Part shown: piece by piece, positions 44,112 to 52,485 of the stretch
How the letters are laid out: every line of letters starts with the position of its first letter
Position numbering within the stretch: position 1 is the stretch's first letter
DNA from: Planctomycetota bacterium
Lineage (GTDB): Bacteria; Planctomycetota; B15-G4; JADJEK01
Length of the DNA stretch: 58,916 nucleotides
Reading direction: 5' to 3'
Assembly (NCBI GenBank): GCA_016213895.1
Contig: JACQZJ010000194.1
Coordinates: forward strand, 1-58,916
Translations under genes and position numbers: made by a program
The notes under the pieces: generated by a model
The model's database searches: none
Told to the model about the DNA's origin: nothing
What the model saw: only the letters and a program-made list of their open reading frames with translations

Positions 44112-47100
44112 ATGAGCGAGCCGCGCTCCTTGCTCGACCGCGCCATGCGCTTCTGCCTGGAGAACAAGTTCGTCGCCGTTCTCCTCACGCTCTTCACCGT
44201 GCTCGGCGGTCTGGTCGTCGCGCCGTTCGATTGGGACCTCGGCCACTTGCCGCGCGCGCCGGTCGCGGTCGACGCCATCCCCGACACCGGCGACAACCAG
44301 CAGATCGTGTTCTCCGCCTGGCCGGGACGCTCGCCGCAGGACGTCGAGAACCAGGTCACCTATCCGCTGACCGCCGCGCTGCTCGGCGTGCCCGGCGTCC
44401 ATTCGGTGCGCAGCACCTCGATGCTCGGCTTCTCCACGATCTTCATCATCTTCGCCGAGGACATCGAGTTCTACTGGTCGCGCTCGCGCATCCTGGAGAA
44501 GCTCAACAGCCTGCCCGCGGGCACGCTGCCCGAGGGCGTACAGCCGGCGCTCGGCCCGGACGCCACGGTGCTGGGGCAGGTCTTCTGGTACACGCTCGAG
44601 GGGCGCGACGAGCAGGGGGAGCCGGCGCCGGGCTTCGGGCCGGAGGAGCTGCGCTCCATCCAGGACTGGCAGGTGCGCTACGCGCTCGCCGCGGCGGAGG
44701 GGGTGAGCGAAGTGGCGCCGGTGGGCGGCTTCGTGCGCGAGTACCAGGTCGACGTCGACCCGGACGCCATGCGCGCCTACGGCGTGACGCTCGCCGAGGT
44801 GTACGAGGCCGTGCGCCTCTCCAACATCGACGTCGGTGCACGCACGATCGAGATCAACCAGGTCGAGTACGTGGTGCGCGGCCTCGGCTTTTTGAAGAGC
44901 GTCGCGGACCTGGAGAACGCCGTCATCAAGTCGCGGGACGACGTGCCGGTGTACGTGAAGAACGTGGCGCGCGTGTCGACCGGACCGGCGCTGCGCCGCG
45001 GCGCGCTCGACAAGGACGGCGCCGAGGCGGTGGGCGGCGTGGTCGTGGTGCGCTTCGGCGCCAACCCGCTGCAGGTCATCAAGAACGTGCGGGCCAAGAT
45101 CGCGGAGGTCGCGCCCGGACTGCCGAAGAAGGTCCTGCCGGACGGCCGCGTCTCGCAGGTGACGATCGTACCCTTCTACGACCGCACCGGCCTCATCCAC
45201 GAGACGCTGGACACGCTGAACGAGGCCATCGAGCAGCAGATCATTGTCACCGTGATCGTCGTGCTGGTCATGGTCGCGCACCTGCGCAGTTCCCTGCTCA
45301 TCTCGGCGCTCTTTCCATTGACGGTGCTGCTCTGCTTCATCGGCATGAAGTGGCTCGGCATCGACGCCAACATCGTCTCCCTGTCGGGCATCGCCATCGC
45401 CATTGGCACCATAGACGACGTCGGCATCGTGCTCTGCGAGAACATGCTGCGCCACCTGGATGACCGCAGGAAGAAGGGGGGGGCGCTCACCTACCGGGAT
45501 GCCCTCGAGGTCGTCGCGCGCGGCTCGTCCGAGGTCGGCGGCGCGGTGCTCACGGCCATCGCGACCACGGTCGTCAGCTTCCTGCCGGTCTTCGCCATGA
45601 CCGGCGCCGAGGGCAAGCTGTTCAAGCCGCTGGCCTGGACCAAGACGCTGACGCTGCTCGGCTCGGTGGTCATCGGCCTGGCGCTCATCCCGCCGTTCGC
45701 CCACGTGCTCTTTGCCGGGCGCATCCGCTGGAGCGTGCTGCGCCGCGCCGTTGCCGTCTTGTTCGTGGCCGCGGGCGTCTGGTGCGGCTTCCGGCTCGAG
45801 GCCTGGGTCGGCGTGGCCGTGCTCGTCGCCGGCGTCTGGATGCTGGCCGCGCCGCTCCTGCCCGAAGCAGCGCGCAGGGCCGTGTCGTTCGGGGCCAACT
45901 ACGCGGTCGCCGCCCTGGTCGCCGTGTTCCTGGCCAAGGACTGGGCGCCGCTCGGCCACGAGGCCGGCGTGGCCAGGAACCTCCTGTTCGCGGCCGTGCT
46001 CATCGTTGGCATCCTCCTCTTCTTCCGCCTCTTCCTCCTGGTCTACGAGCCGGTGCTGCGCTGGGCGCTCAACCACAAGCTGCTCTTCCTGCTCCTGCCC
46101 GCTTCGATCCTCCTCTTCGGCGCGACGGCCTGGCTGGGCTACGACACGCTCTTCGGCTTCCTGCCGCGGCGCGTGCACGAGACCCGAGCCGCGGTCTGGG
46201 CGCGCCACGCCCTGCCCGGGCTCGGCCGCGAGTTCATGCCGCCGCTCGAGGAGGGTTCGTTCCTGTGGATGCCGACCACGATGCCGCACGCGTCGCTCGG
46301 CGAAGCCCTGGACGCGCTGCAGAAGCAGGACATGGCGTTCTCGGCCATTCCCGAGGTGGAGACCGTGGTCGGCAAGATCGGCCGCGTGGAAAGCGCCATC
46401 GACCCGGCGCCCGTGTCCATGGTCGAGACGCTGATCACCTACAAGCCGGAATACGTCATCGGGGAGGACGGCAAGCGCGTGCGCCAGTGGCGCGACGAGA
46501 TCCGAAGCCCACGCGACATCTGGGACGAGATCGTGAAGGCCGGCGCGATCCCGGGCAGCACCAGCGCGCCCTACCTGCAGCCCATCGAGACGCGGCGCAT
46601 CATGCTTCAGTCCGGCATGCGCGCCGTCATGGGAGTGAAGGTCCGCGGCCAGGACCTCGCGGCGGTCGAGAAGGCCTGCCTCGACATCGAGCGGCTCTTG
46701 AAGGAGGTCCCGTCGGTCGACGCCCGCACCGTCCTCCCCGACCGCCTCGTCGGCAAGCCGTACCTCGAGATCGACATCGACCGCGCCGCGATCGCGCGCT
46801 ACGGCGTGCACCTGCAGATGGTCCAAGACGTCATCGAGGTCGCCATCGGCGGCAAACCCGTCACCATGACGGTCGAGGGGCGCGAGCGCTATCCAGTGCG
46901 CGTGCGCTATCAGCGCGAGCTGCGCGACTCGGTCGAGGCCCTGGAGCGCATCCTGGTGCCGGCCAACGAGGACGCGCAGATCCCCCTCGCGCAGCTCGCC
47001 GAGATCCGCTACGTGCGCGGGCCGGAGATGATCAAGAGCGAGGACACATTCCTCGTGGGCTACGTCACCTTCGACAAGAGGCCCGGATTCGCCGAGGTCG

Positions 47101-47810
47101 ATGTCGTCGAGCACTGCGCCCAGCACCTGAAGACGGCACGCGAGCGCGGGGACCTCGACTTGCCCGCCGGAATGTCGTACGCCTTCGCCGGCTCTTACGA
47201 GAACCAGGTGCACGCGAGCCGCACTCTCTCCGTGGTCCTGCCGGCGGCGCTGTTCATCATCCTCTTCATCCTCTACCTGCACTTCCGCTCGCTGGCGCAC
47301 GCCTGCCTCGTCTTCTCCAGCGTCTTCGTGGCCTGGGCCGGCGGCTTCATCCTGCTCTGGCTCTACGGCCGCGAGGGCTTCCTCGACTTCGACGTGCTCG
47401 GTGTCAACATGGCCGAGCTCTTCCAGGTGCATCCGATCAACCTGAGCGTCGCGGTCTGGGTCGGCTTCCTCGCGCTGTTTGGCATCTGCACCGACGACAA
47501 CGTGCTGATGTCGACCTACCTGCAGCAGAGCTTCGCCGAGAGCCGGCCCACGACCCGGGAGGAGATCCGCGAGGCGGTCGTCGCCGCGGGCAAGCGCCGC
47601 ATCCGCCCCTGCCTCATGACCACGGCGACCACCCTGCTCGCGCTGCTGCCGGTGATGACCTCTCAGGGCCGTGGCTCCGACGTGATGGTGCCGATGGCGC
47701 TTCCATCGTTCGGAGGCTTGACCATCGAGACGATCACGCTCTTCGTCGTGCCGGTGGTCTACTGCCTGGTGATGGAGCTGCGCGCCGGCCGCGCGGCCCG
47801 GGCACCCTGA
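44112..47810 (+). CDS. CusA/CzcA-like heavy-metal RND pump, enlarged
   Basis: A 1232-aa RND transporter, about 190 residues longer than typical CusA. The N-terminus (IPDTGDNQQIVFSAWPGRSPQDVENQVTYP) is the HME-RND signature. TM4 keeps the proton-relay Asp pair (GTIDDVGIVLCEN, near 433). Residues about 536-640 form an extra hydrophobic block of about four helices not found in the standard 12-helix plan. In TM10 the CusA Glu position reads Asp (ICTDDNVLM), and in TM11 the usual RPK lysine is Cys (RIRPCLMTTAT). It starts one base after the adaptor stop. The metal specificity (probably Cu/Ag by adaptor type) is inferred. Confidence 0.88.
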   Translation: MSEPRSLLDRAMRFCLENKFVAVLLTLFTVLGGLVVAPFDWDLGHLPRAPVAVDAIPDTGDNQQIVFSAWPGRSPQDVENQVTYPLTAALLGVPGVHSVRSTSMLGFSTIFIIFAEDIEFYWSRSRILEKLNSLPAGTLPEGVQPALGPDATVLGQVFWYTLEGRDEQGEPAPGFGPEELRSIQDWQVRYALAAAEGVSEVAPVGGFVREYQVDVDPDAMRAYGVTLAEVYEAVRLSNIDVGARTIEINQVEYVVRGLGFLKSVADLENAVIKSRDDVPVYVKNVARVSTGPALRRGALDKDGAEAVGGVVVVRFGANPLQVIKNVRAKIAEVAPGLPKKVLPDGRVSQVTIVPFYDRTGLIHETLDTLNEAIEQQIIVTVIVVLVMVAHLRSSLLISALFPLTVLLCFIGMKWLGIDANIVSLSGIAIAIGTIDDVGIVLCENMLRHLDDRRKKGGALTYRDALEVVARGSSEVGGAVLTAIATTVVSFLPVFAMTGAEGKLFKPLAWTKTLTLLGSVVIGLALIPPFAHVLFAGRIRWSVLRRAVAVLFVAAGVWCGFRLEAWVGVAVLVAGVWMLAAPLLPEAARRAVSFGANYAVAALVAVFLAKDWAPLGHEAGVARNLLFAAVLIVGILLFFRLFLLVYEPVLRWALNHKLLFLLLPASILLFGATAWLGYDTLFGFLPRRVHETRAAVWARHALPGLGREFMPPLEEGSFLWMPTTMPHASLGEALDALQKQDMAFSAIPEVETVVGKIGRVESAIDPAPVSMVETLITYKPEYVIGEDGKRVRQWRDEIRSPRDIWDEIVKAGAIPGSTSAPYLQPIETRRIMLQSGMRAVMGVKVRGQDLAAVEKACLDIERLLKEVPSVDARTVLPDRLVGKPYLEIDIDRAAIARYGVHLQMVQDVIEVAIGGKPVTMTVEGRERYPVRVRYQRELRDSVEALERILVPANEDAQIPLAQLAEIRYVRGPEMIKSEDTFLVGYVTFDKRPGFAEVDVVEHCAQHLKTARERGDLDLPAGMSYAFAGSYENQVHASRTLSVVLPAALFIILFILYLHFRSLAHACLVFSSVFVAWAGGFILLWLYGREGFLDFDVLGVNMAELFQVHPINLSVAVWVGFLALFGICTDDNVLMSTYLQQSFAESRPTTREEIREAVVAAGKRRIRPCLMTTATTLLALLPVMTSQGRGSDVMVPMALPSFGGLTIETITLFVVPVVYCLVMELRAGRAARAP

Positions 47811-47812
47811 TC

Positions 47813-48694
47813 ATGCGCGTGCTGGAGCTGTACTGCGGCATCGGCGGGTGCGCCGCCGCGCTCGACGGCGTGGCGGACGTGACGCTCGCGGTGGACACGA
47901 ACCGCCGGGCGCTCGCGGTCTACGGCAGGAACTTCGCCCATCCGGCCGCGGCGCGGTCCATCGAGGGCGTGGGCGCGGAGGAGCTGCTTCGCCTGAACGC
48001 GGACCTGTGGTGGATGTCGCCGCCCTGCCAGCCCTACACGCGCCGCGGCCTCCGGCGCGATCTCGACGATCCGCGCGCCGCGTCGTTCGTCGCCCTGCTC
48101 GAGCGCATCCGCGAGGTGGGGCCCCGCTACGTGGCGCTCGAGAACGTGCCCGAGTTCGCGGACTCGCGCGCCTGCGCGCGCCTCCGCGGCGTCCTCGAGC
48201 AGTGCGGCTATCAGGCGCGCACCCTGCTGCTCTGCCCGAGCGAGCTCGGCATGCCGAACCGCAGGCGGCGCTTCTATCTCGTGGCTGGCCTCGAGCCGCT
48301 TCTGCCCTGGCCGGCCTTGACCGGCGAGAAGCGCCTGCGCCTCGTGGACGCCCTCGATCCGCACCCGGATCCCTCGCTCTGGCTCGCGCCCGACATCGTG
48401 CGGCGCTACGAGCACGCCCTCGACCGCGTCGACCCTTCCGACCCGGCCGCGCGCACGAGCTGCTTCACCGCCTCCTACGGCCGTGCCATCATCCGCAGCG
48501 GCTCCTACCTGCTCACTCCCCGCGGACTCCGGCGCTTCTCGCCCGCCGAGATCCTCCGCCTCCTGGGCTTTCCCTCCAGGTACACCCTGCCCCCAGACCT
48601 CACGGACGAGCAAGCCTGGCCGCTCGCCGGCAACAGCCTCTCGGTCCCGGCCGTGCGCTATGTCCTGTCGGCCCTGCCGCCCGCGGCTACTTGA
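47813..48694 (+). CDS. Dnmt2-like cytosine-5 methyltransferase
   Basis: A 293-aa C5-cytosine methyltransferase that by motif looks like Dnmt2 (TRDMT1), which methylates C38 of tRNA rather than DNA. SAM-binding ELYCGIGGCAAAL is at residues 5-17. The catalytic loop is PPCQPYTRRG (Cys72), close to the Dnmt2 form PPCQPFTRIG. ENV is at 110-112 and RRRRFYLVA at 150-158. The CFT tripeptide with SYGR at 217-224 is the Dnmt2 target-recognition hallmark. The C-terminal RRFSPAEILRLLGFP and GNSLSVPAV complete the fold. Bacterial homologues are known mainly from Geobacter relatives. It starts 2 bp after the RND pump stop and overlaps the convergent kinase gene by 8 bp. Confidence 0.8.
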   Translation: MRVLELYCGIGGCAAALDGVADVTLAVDTNRRALAVYGRNFAHPAAARSIEGVGAEELLRLNADLWWMSPPCQPYTRRGLRRDLDDPRAASFVALLERIREVGPRYVALENVPEFADSRACARLRGVLEQCGYQARTLLLCPSELGMPNRRRRFYLVAGLEPLLPWPALTGEKRLRLVDALDPHPDPSLWLAPDIVRRYEHALDRVDPSDPAARTSCFTASYGRAIIRSGSYLLTPRGLRRFSPAEILRLLGFPSRYTLPPDLTDEQAWPLAGNSLSVPAVRYVLSALPPAAT

Positions 48695-51482
48695 TCACCT
48701 CCCTCGCTCGCGCCCGCAGGCCATCGACGATGTCCAGGTACTCCACCAATCCTCCCTTTTCGACCACCATCTCGCGGATCATGTCTCCACTGTCCAGTGA
48801 CTCCCTCGCCTTCTCCGCTTCGCCGAGCCCCTGGTAGGCCCTGGCAAGAACGTACCGATCCATCGCCTCGTAGACCAGGCCCCACCTGTCGTTCCGCAGG
48901 ATGCGTTCACTCCTGAGCGCCCGCCGAACGCGGCTCCGCTCCTCCAGCGCCTGCTGCGCCGAGTCCCGCGCTTCCCCTGGCCTGCCGCGCACCAAGCAGG
49001 CGGCTCCTCTTGCGCTGAGGACGACCGGAGGCCGAGGTCCCAGCGAGTATGAGCCATTGGCTGCAGCGTAGAGGTCCCATTGCGTCCTCTCTAGATCCCC
49101 GCTCGACACCGCGGCCGGAAGCGCGGCGACGAGCACGCAACCCATGGCCAGGTCATGTGGATGGACCACCGCACCAACCAGCCGACACAGGTGATCTGCC
49201 AGCCCCCTCCAATCCTCCTCCCGCGCTGCAATGCGCGCGAGCATCAACTGCGCGGAGGCAAACCTCTGGTCGTGCTCCAGCGCACCAGCGCCGCTCCCCT
49301 TCGCCCTTGCGGCATGATCTCTCGCTTCGTCCAACCGATTCAGGGCGAGAGACATCTCGGCAAGGGCAAGGTGAACGTAGACGTCGTCCGGCCGGAGCTT
49401 CTCCGCCTCCACGAGATACGACCGACTTTGCTCCCAATCCCCCGCACGTGCCTCCAGAGTGCCCAGGGCGCAGTAGACGTTCTGCGTCCTGCCGTCGCCC
49501 GGCCTCGCCAGGGCCTTCCCCAGCGCGCTGCGCGCCTGCGCGTCGTTGTGCAGCAGAAGCTGCACCTGGCCCAGGGTCGTGAAGAAGATCTGCGGTGCCT
49601 CGTGGTTGAAGCACTGCCCAGCTTGATTCAGGAAGCCCAGCGCGTCCACCAGAGATAAGGCGTCGCCGTAGGATCGAGCGTAGAAGAACTTGACACGACC
49701 GCACAGGAGCAGCGCGACGGCTCCCGTGGCGCTCCTTTCAGTGAATCGTCCAAGGTCGTGCAGAGCCAGTGCGTAGTCCGCCCGCTCGCCCCCCTTGTAC
49801 AGGCTTCCGGCCGACCCGATGACCGTCGCGAAGCGCGCCAGGGGATGGAGGAGATTGAATCGGATCCCCCCGGGCGACACATCGTACCCCACGTCGTGGT
49901 CCAGGAGCACTTCTTCTCCGTTCGTCGCCGGCGCGCGCGCCTGGCTCAGGTGCTCCTTTGCCTCGCGCAACAATGCTTCCCGCTCCTCGCGGTCATCTTC
50001 GCCCGTCATCCGCATCGCCCGCTGCGCCTTGAGGTAACCCAGGATCCATGAAGCGTCCTTCCCCAGTGTGTCGGCAGACCGCCCGCTATCTCGCAGACCC
50101 GCCTCGAGGTCCTCGATGACCCCGTCCACCTGGCTCGGATCCTCCTCCATCTGCCTCGCGGCGCACACGGCCCGGAGGACTCGCCGTGCCAAGAGGTTCT
50201 CCAGGAGTCCGAGCCAACTCTCCACGACCGATGCGGACACGGCCCAGCACTCGAGACCAAGGAACTCGGCCTTCTGCGCGTGAGGCGGCGCCCGGAGCAT
50301 CACGAGCGCCACGGAGCTGATCGCAAGCATGGCAATGATCAAGGCGGCGTGCAGGTGGGTGACGCGTGGGGCGAGGAACCGGCGCAGATCGGCGGCGAGT
50401 TCCTCCATCGACCCGTAGCAGCGCTTCCGATCCCTTCTGAGGGCCCGCTGGCAGATGCATCTCAAACGGCGGTCCAGGCGCCGCCTCGCGTCCGGCCCGG
50501 GGGACAGGTCGCCTCGCTCGATGGACGAGAGGACGGAGTTCCGGTCCTGGCCGCGAAAGGGCCGGCAACCGTGAAGAGCCTCGTACAGGCAGACACCGAG
50601 GGACCAGATGGCGGTCCGGTGGTCGATCTCGCCGCCCCGAAGCTGTTCGGGCGACATGTACTCGGGCGTGCCGGAACGGCGCGAGATCCGTTGTTCCCGA
50701 GCAGCTGGCCTGCCGTGCAGCGCGAGGCCGAAGTCGGTGATCTTGGGGTTGTCCTGGGCGTCCAGCAGGATGTTGGCCGGCTTCACGTCCCGATGCACGA
50801 CGCCGTTCTGGTGTGCGTAGGCCAGGGCCCCCGCCACTTTCTCGAAGATGGAGGCCAGACGACGCACGGCCGCACGGCCTACCGGCCCGCTTCGACCAGA
50901 CTCGTCGATCAGCTCGGCCAAGGTCCGCCCGGAGGGGACTAGCTCCTCGGCGATCCACCAGGTGCCCCCGTGCTCGAAAACGTCGTAGACCGTGACGACG
51001 CACGGATGCGGATGTTCGAGGCGCGCCAGGGCGCGAGCCTCGTCAAGCACGCGTTCCTCCCGATCGCCGGACATGACGCTGGGGCCACGCGGAGTCTTGA
51101 GCGCCACCGGGCGGCGCAAGTCCATGTCCTCCGCCTCGAAGACGCATCCCATGCCGCCTTCACCGACGAGCCGCACGACGCGGTACTTGCCCACGACTCG
51201 CCGCGGGTCGAGGCCACCAGGAGCCGCGTCCCCGAGCGCGGAGCCGCTCGCGCCCCCTTCCGCCAGGGAATCAAGAAGGTGCCTCAGGAACGGCCCGCAT
51301 GCGGCGAGGCGCGGAGTCGTCTCCGGGTCTGCGACGAGGGAGCCCCCCTCGTCGATGCTGGCCAAGAGTTCCTCTCGCAGCGACGGCTCCAGACTCAGGA
51401 GGAAGCGATCGCGCTCCGCGCCCTCAAGTTCCAGCGCACGGACCAGGGCCTCCGTCGTCTCGCCGTCCCTTTCGCCAGCCAT
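48687..51482 (-). CDS. Membrane Ser/Thr protein kinase with TPR-like sensor
   Basis: A 931-aa Hanks-type kinase. The kinase domain (about 97-370) has GEGGMGCVF, Lys129 in VALK, the catalytic loop HRDVKPANILL (Asp232) and DFG (250-252). The usual TDIWSLG sequence reads TAIWSLG, so the structurally conserved Asp of helix F is Ala291. One membrane helix (about 377-397) follows, then a 530-residue extracytoplasmic helical region with TPR-like pairs (ALGTLEARAGDWEQSRSYLVEAEKLRP). The kinase is coupled to the ECF sigma gene: its ATG follows that gene's TGA by one base. Phosphorylation control of the sigma factor is a reasonable inference. Confidence 0.87.
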   Translation of the reverse strand: MAGERDGETTEALVRALELEGAERDRFLLSLEPSLREELLASIDEGGSLVADPETTPRLAACGPFLRHLLDSLAEGGASGSALGDAAPGGLDPRRVVGKYRVVRLVGEGGMGCVFEAEDMDLRRPVALKTPRGPSVMSGDREERVLDEARALARLEHPHPCVVTVYDVFEHGGTWWIAEELVPSGRTLAELIDESGRSGPVGRAAVRRLASIFEKVAGALAYAHQNGVVHRDVKPANILLDAQDNPKITDFGLALHGRPAAREQRISRRSGTPEYMSPEQLRGGEIDHRTAIWSLGVCLYEALHGCRPFRGQDRNSVLSSIERGDLSPGPDARRRLDRRLRCICQRALRRDRKRCYGSMEELAADLRRFLAPRVTHLHAALIIAMLAISSVALVMLRAPPHAQKAEFLGLECWAVSASVVESWLGLLENLLARRVLRAVCAARQMEEDPSQVDGVIEDLEAGLRDSGRSADTLGKDASWILGYLKAQRAMRMTGEDDREEREALLREAKEHLSQARAPATNGEEVLLDHDVGYDVSPGGIRFNLLHPLARFATVIGSAGSLYKGGERADYALALHDLGRFTERSATGAVALLLCGRVKFFYARSYGDALSLVDALGFLNQAGQCFNHEAPQIFFTTLGQVQLLLHNDAQARSALGKALARPGDGRTQNVYCALGTLEARAGDWEQSRSYLVEAEKLRPDDVYVHLALAEMSLALNRLDEARDHAARAKGSGAGALEHDQRFASAQLMLARIAAREEDWRGLADHLCRLVGAVVHPHDLAMGCVLVAALPAAVSSGDLERTQWDLYAAANGSYSLGPRPPVVLSARGAACLVRGRPGEARDSAQQALEERSRVRRALRSERILRNDRWGLVYEAMDRYVLARAYQGLGEAEKARESLDSGDMIREMVVEKGGLVEYLDIVDGLRARAREVIK

Positions 51483-51483
51483 G

Positions 51484-52011
51484 TCATCTCTGCCCGCCGA
51501 ACGACCGCAGCTCGCGCTGCAGGCGACCCTCCGCCTTGACGATGTAGCCCTTCACCGTGCTCTCGGCGACGCTCAAGTCGCCCGCGATCTCGGGAATGGT
51601 CCAACCGGCCAGTCGGAGCATGATCGCCTTGAAATGCCGCGGCCGCGCCTCCTCCAGTCGCTCAAGGGCCTGTCGAACCGCGAGCAGGTCCACGGGCTCG
51701 GGCCGCCTCTCCGGGAAGCTCGAACTCAGCGGGACCCTCGCCAAGAGCCTGCGGCTCCTGTCGTAGTCGTAGATGACTCCCCGAACCGTCAGCATGGCGT
51801 GGGCGACGAAGTGGCTCTTGTCGCGCCAAGAGGGGTTCCTGCGGCGCTTCAGCCTCACGTACACAGACTGGACGACGTCCTCGCCCGACAGGGTATGCCC
51901 GCGCCGCCCGCCGCGCATCCGCTCGCGCGCCACGCGAAGAACGTCGTTCCAGATTCCGGGGAACCACTTGTCGACGAGATCGCCGCACTCGTCAACAGCT
52001 CGGGCGGACAT
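51484..52011 (-). CDS. ECF-type RNA polymerase sigma factor
   Basis: A 175-aa ECF sigma factor. Region 2 is DLVDKWFPGIWNDVLRVARER to HFVAHAMLTVRGVIYDYDR. Region 4 is RQALERLEEARPRHFKAIMLRLAGWTIPEIAGDLSVAESTVKGYIVKAEGRLQ with its helix-turn-helix. The ATG at 52011 has AAGGAG 4 nt upstream. No anti-sigma gene is present; instead a large Ser/Thr kinase follows immediately, as in the planctomycete/acidobacterial ECF groups controlled by kinases. Targets are unknown. Confidence 0.85.
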   Translation of the reverse strand: MSARAVDECGDLVDKWFPGIWNDVLRVARERMRGGRRGHTLSGEDVVQSVYVRLKRRRNPSWRDKSHFVAHAMLTVRGVIYDYDRSRRLLARVPLSSSFPERRPEPVDLLAVRQALERLEEARPRHFKAIMLRLAGWTIPEIAGDLSVAESTVKGYIVKAEGRLQRELRSFGGQR

Positions 52012-52485
52012 GGATCTCCTTCCTATCGGACGCGCAAATCCCTGCCATTCACTGGATAACATCCGTCCAGAGAGGCACCTCAATAGTGCACGCCGCAGAC
52101 CCTCTTGTCAAGGTCCGCCGCGCCGGCGCAGCGCCCCCGTAGGCGCCTGCCGCAGCGGCTCCACTCCGGCCTGCCCCCAGCCTCCCGTCCCCTCGAGACT
52201 CCGAGCCTCGGCCCTTCGGCGAGTCCGCATGCCGGGGATGCCGGGTCGATCCAGGTCCGCGCAAGTCCTTCCGACCGGGGTTGCTCCGGTGTCCGGGCCT
52301 TCTCCCGTGGGGAAGCTCGCCAGAATCACTCGGCCGTGCGCGGCTTCCCCTTCGCTTATGCAAGCGGTGGCCTCTGAAGCACATTCGCGCGGAGCAGTGC
52401 CATACCGGAAGACCGGCGGCGAATCGTGACGCCGCTCGGCGTGGACCCGGTCCGCGGCAGACCCATCCGTCGTAAGGAGAAGATC
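52012..52485. other. Divergent intergenic stretch, hairpin-rich
   Basis: About 470 bp between the sigma factor and the beta-helix gene. I see no supportable gene. It contains short hairpins (GCGCC/GGCGC at 52131-52146; CGCTT/AAGCG at 52353-52366). The promoters of both divergent units must lie here but no strong hexamers are visible. Confidence 0.45.

Noticed and set aside
52084-52440. A riboswitch ahead of the beta-helix gene
   Set aside because: Short hairpins are present, but I could not match any conserved core (cyclic di-GMP, cobalamin, SAM or glycine), so no riboswitch is called.
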